NCBI GenBank assembly: GCA_032158295.1
Contig: CM063260.1
Coordinates: 5,961,501 to 6,025,500, forward strand
Length of the DNA stretch: 64,000 nt
Direction: 5' to 3'
Origin: Pycnopodia helianthoides
Lineage: Eukaryota; Echinodermata; Asteroidea; Forcipulatida; Asteriidae
The position numbers were made by a program, and so were the translations under genes. How positions within the stretch are numbered: the stretch's first letter is position 1; each line of letters opens with the position of its first letter. Below the pieces are notes generated by a model. It saw only the letters and a list, made by a program, of their open reading frames with translations. It was not told the origin of the DNA and made no database searches. This document shows positions 60,911 through 64,000 of the stretch, one piece after another.

Positions 60911-61068
60911 ATGAAGAAGTTTACGCTGAAACTGGACGCGATTTGTGCGAAGCTAAAGCAGGGCCTGACCGGCCCGCTCGCCGCCGACGGCACACATGTC
61001 AACGGTGTGTCACACGAGGGCGCCGCCCTCACAGAACATTGTCAGCAGCACCCCACTGTGAACGTTAA
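60853..61068 (+). other. Overlapping upstream ORF (71 codons) in the SOBP mRNA
   Basis: This frame starts at an ATG with A at -3, 58 bases before the main ATG, in another frame, and runs 158 bases into the coding region. It would encode a 71-residue, Arg-rich, Cys-containing peptide with no recognised domain. Its seen property is position: a scanning ribosome meets it before the SOBP start, so SOBP would need leaky scanning. It may simply be a chance frame in GC-rich sequence; nothing here shows the peptide is made. Confidence 0.35.
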
Positions 61069-62135
61069 GACTCTGGACGGGTCTGAGGCGGGCGTGTCGC
61101 CGTGCCTCAGCTCCAGCGAGACGGACAACCTGTCCAACCACAGTCAGGATGAGTCAAGCGATCTGAACGGATTCTCGGATCCGGACGGCTTCTTGATGGG
61201 CGAGGGGCTCAACGGCCGCTCGGAAACACCAAAGACCCTCAGCGGTGCAAGCAAACGTAAATCCAGACTAAAGCTTGCCCCGAGGCGTGTAGTGGACCCG
61301 CTGGATTCACAACAGCCAAATGAGAACGGCCTCACAGACTTAGCAGCAATTAACGAGGACATTGGATTTCTAAGGGGCAGGGAATGGAACGGAGGATGCA
61401 GCGATAAATCTCAGGGAAGCAACGCAAGCGATTCAACGTCTATGCAAATTTCTTTGTCACGTCAGAATGGCGACTCGGCAGACAATCAAGGCAATAATCA
61501 TGTACATAATATATCAGCCGAGAGCGCCCTCAGTGACCGATCTAGTCTAAATGGAGAACATGAGCGCGATGCGACTCCCCTCTGGTACGAAGACAGTTCT
61601 TATAGTGAGGACGAGTTTCCAGAGATGCACCACGAGGCCGATAACGAAGATGAGGAAAGTTTGAACGAGATGGACGGCACGGCAACTTCCGCAAACTTGA
61701 GCAATCTCAAAGCAATACAGGAATACGCCGAGCGGAGTTTGGCGGACGACCAGTCCGGTCAGCCGATCGAGGAGGGACTCGCGACAAGCGACGTTATCTG
61801 TGAACTCAAGGATGAGGACGCGGAAGTCACGTCGACGATGCGGAACGAGATCCAAAGACATCTCGAGCGAGGGGAAGCTGAGAGCGACGAGGACGGGGAC
61901 GACGAGGAAGGGGACGACAAAGACGCAGATTACCAGATCCCGTCGGACGTCAGGCTGGCCCCTCTTAAGATACCCATACCGGTCTTCGGTAAGACGATGC
62001 TGAAGAACCCGTACGACCCATCGGTGGTGCAGGAGTATGCTAGCGACACCATGAAGGAGCTGATTGGGATGTACGGCTTTGAGGATGCAGCACCCGATAT
62101 CGCCAAAGATATGCCGTTAGACTCGTTCAGCTTCA
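60911..62135 (+). CDS. SOBP: Sine oculis-binding protein (SOBP) homologue, N-terminal coding exon (partial)
   Basis: This 408-codon frame ends one base into codon 409 at a consensus donor (GTAAGT at 62136), so the intron is phase 1 and the gene continues beyond the window. Residues 373-392 (VQEYASDTMKELIGMYGFED) closely resemble the conserved N-terminal segment of vertebrate SOBP (pattern FAENTMNELLGWYGY). Earlier residues are Ser/Asn/Glu/Asp-rich and probably disordered. A basic patch at 115-126 (KRKSRLKLAPRR) looks like a nuclear localisation signal, and 322-340 is strongly acidic. The family's FCS-type zinc fingers are absent here and should lie on later exons. SOBP proteins are nuclear cofactors that bind SIX/sine oculis factors. 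The N-terminal extension before the conserved helix is about 370 residues, much longer than the roughly 30 in vertebrates. The ATG has A at -3. Base composition is much GC-richer than the flanks. That the exon is real is near certain; the family assignment is good but rests on one short segment. Confidence 0.72.
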
Positions 62136-62141
62136 GTAAGT
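62136..62141 (+). other. SOBP: 5' splice site of the SOBP exon
   Basis: GTAAGT follows TTCA, giving a strong donor at phase 1 of codon 409. If it is not used, the frame reads on for 33 more residues to a stop at 62234-62236; the last residues of that tail are encoded by an inserted F-type MITE. Confidence 0.75.
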
Positions 62142-62213
62142 ACTTATACATTTCTACCTTCCCAACCCCAAATCCATTCAAATCTAGAATCCTACAGCCT
62201 ACATCCTACCAAG

Positions 62214-62349
62214 CAGGCCTGGAATTTCATCTTTGAGAGGGCAAGGATATTTTCACTTTGCAAAGGGCACATCCATTGGGAAAAATTCTGAAAATGTCTA
62301 TGGGAAACTATTGACAGGGCACCAAGGCCTCCGTGTAATTCCAGGCCTG
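62214..62349 (+). mobile_element. MITE family F in the SOBP intron
   Basis: Clean terminal repeats CAGGCCTGGAATT and AATTCCAGGCCTG enclose 136 bp. It starts 78 bases after the donor at 62136 and supplies the stop codon and last residues of the read-through frame. Confidence 0.88.
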
Positions 62350-63684
62350 ACGCATGCAGGCTGATCTAAAAAGAAAAAGTGCAGGTTTTACAATTGTGAA
62401 AAATATCAACATTACAAAATTGATTAGTTTCTGATCTGAAAGCTCCCCGAGTATAAAGTTTACAGCAGTACCAATCCTCCAGAGAAACATTTCCGTCTGA
62501 AATACTGTCAAAAGTCCCACAACCAACTGTTTCTTAGTGAACTGGAAAATTATTCCTGTCAAACAAACAAATAATGGGCTTTGTTCCGCTTAGAGCAAGC
62601 GTGACTAGATTGGCTAGCAAAGTTGATGACATTTTTTGGGGATGTTGTGTTTCATGAAAAATACCTAAAGGGTGGGGGGAAAAAAACAACAACAACAATA
62701 AAAAGCTACGTCATTTCCCTTTAAAGAGGGTCTCCAAGGTCAAATTCAGTTTTGTGACGCACTCAATTTTTCAAACAGAAACAATCCTTGTGAAAATGGC
62801 AAATTTTTTGTTCACATTAATGTCTCCCACCTCATTGTCGTCGTCAAATTGTCATTTTATTGGATACTCTTTCAGAGTGAAATTTTGAAACATGAGGACG
62901 TCATTGGATATCGGCAACAAATGGATCTGTACATTCCAAAGAGGAATTTATTTTGCAGTCAGTCAAAAGGTCAAATTCAATGCTGTTTTCACTGAATATC
63001 ATCAAATTTCAGGGATGGACTTAACATTTCTGCAAACAAAAACGTACAGACCTTTTTTATTTGATTCGCGACGTCAGTGGATGTTTTTGGAATGTTGAGA
63101 AAAAAAATCGCACTTGAAGGGTGTTAAATGCAATGGCATTTTACACTGTTTTAACGCGAGGTTAGCAGGCCTTGCGCTTTAGCTTTTTGTAGGGTGGCCC
63201 ACTGGCCTAATAAACTGTGCATTTGACTTGCCCCCAGGAAGTTTTAGTGGCCTAGATTTTAAACTTGTATTGTCATCAATGTATCTTTCTGATGTGATAA
63301 TGGTAGCGATCACAACCAGTTTAATGTTCAAACGACTTTACATGTACATTTTTTACACACTCAAAAATAAAATTAACACATTAAACAAAATGTATTTTTC
63401 ACATCTGAAAAGGATGAAATATGAGCATTTCAAACAAGTAGGTCGCACAGTTTTTTTATTAGCACACAGTGCAAGTTGAGAAGTGGTGTTTACTAGCCCG
63501 TAGCAGTTTTCACTAGACAATGTGCGCCCGCCGGGCTAGCTTTAAGGGTGAGCCCTGGGGTTTAGGAGAGTTGTAAATTTGTTTTCCACTTTCACAGGGA
63601 CTCGGTATCTATTGAAAAATGAGTGCATCACCCACAAAACTGAATTCTAACACTTGGAGCCCTTCTTTAACAAAGAAATACCGG

Positions 63685-63730
63685 TGCAAACTAAGCGGCT
63701 CTATGAAATTGATGCTTTACGGTAAGCGTG
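63685..63730 (+). mobile_element. MITE family E remnant in the SOBP intron
   Basis: Contains AAGCGGCTCTATGAAATTGA, matching one E terminus; the rest is not recognisable. Confidence 0.4.
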
Positions 63731-64000
63731 CATGCTGCAGCCATTTTCTTATAGTTTGCATACGTTACCCTTAAAACCGCACAAAATAACAACGAGTGGG
63801 TTCATGTACTTTATCCCTGAAGATGCCTTCAATTTTTTTGTTTGACCTAGTGTCCTTCATCTGAAGTTATCTTGAGTTGTCAAACAGAAGTCAAGAACTT
63901 AAGCAGTTTCCTGTTAGAGTTTCAGAGCGGGTGCATCGGGAAAACATTGCCCGTAGTGATTTTTTCCTTGTGTTTTAACTTCAAAATGAGCATCGAAAAT

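Larger units (their letters stand above)
62142..64000 (+). other. SOBP intron (5' part), runs off the window
   Basis: After the donor the sequence returns to AT-rich, stop-filled DNA. It holds an F-type MITE (62214-62349), a degraded piece related to MITE families A/B (about 62380-62530, recognisable by a run resembling CAGTACCAATCCTCCAGAGA) and a fragment of family E near 63690-63730. I see no further exon before the window end. Confidence 0.5.

Overview
This is animal nuclear DNA: AT-rich, intron-rich and crowded with short inverted-repeat transposons (MITEs), tRNA-derived SINE-like pieces, minisatellites and homopolymers. There are no bacterial-style operons. The only well-supported coding sequence is one GC-richer exon near the right end, homologous to sine oculis-binding protein (SOBP). 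The repeat families and the frequent TACATGTA palindrome suggest a marine deuterostome. My best guess is an echinoderm, possibly a sea star, but this is an impression from sequence character and not a database match.

Gene content. The 1.3-kb exon at 60836-62135 has a clear 3' splice site, two upstream ATGs (one opening a 71-codon frame that overlaps the main start) and a 408-codon open frame ending at a consensus donor in phase 1. Its last third matches the conserved N-terminal helix of SOBP, so the FCS-type zinc fingers should lie on exons beyond the window. A 58-bp candidate exon at 37406-37463 has very good splice sites on the same strand and could be a 5'-untranslated exon. If so, most of 37.5-60.8 kb is a 5' intron of this gene. 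A second possible orphan exon lies on the minus strand at 10435-10652. The rest of the window is intergenic or intronic.

Layout. 1-15 kb: families F, G and H (H nested inside F), a hairpin of polypurine/polypyrimidine arms, and a 236-bp-arm inverted repeat enclosing a tRNA-Leu-like SINE. 15-20 kb: three close copies of TTAA-flanked MITE A. 18-23 kb: two copies of family C, which share an open frame. 26-34 kb: MITE B copies, A relatives and family E nested in F. 37-50 kb: the 58-bp exon, further E/F/A/B copies, palindromic MITE I and MITE J. 51.4-52.4 kb: a 28-bp minisatellite in perfect register for 33 units. 53.8-54.1 kb: five repeats of a POU/homeodomain-like 17-mer, the best enhancer candidate. 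54.9-55.4 kb: three head-to-tail E elements. 57.8-58.3 kb: a ~70-bp tandem repeat with a TTCnnGAA palindrome in most units. 60.8-62.1 kb: the SOBP exon. 62.1-64 kb: its first downstream intron, starting with an F element.

How it fits together. If the SOBP assignment holds, the window is the regulatory and 5' part of a developmental gene whose relatives act with SIX/sine oculis factors in sensory-organ development. The homeodomain-site-rich islands would then be candidate cis-regulatory elements, and the MITEs would be the main force reshaping the spaces between them.
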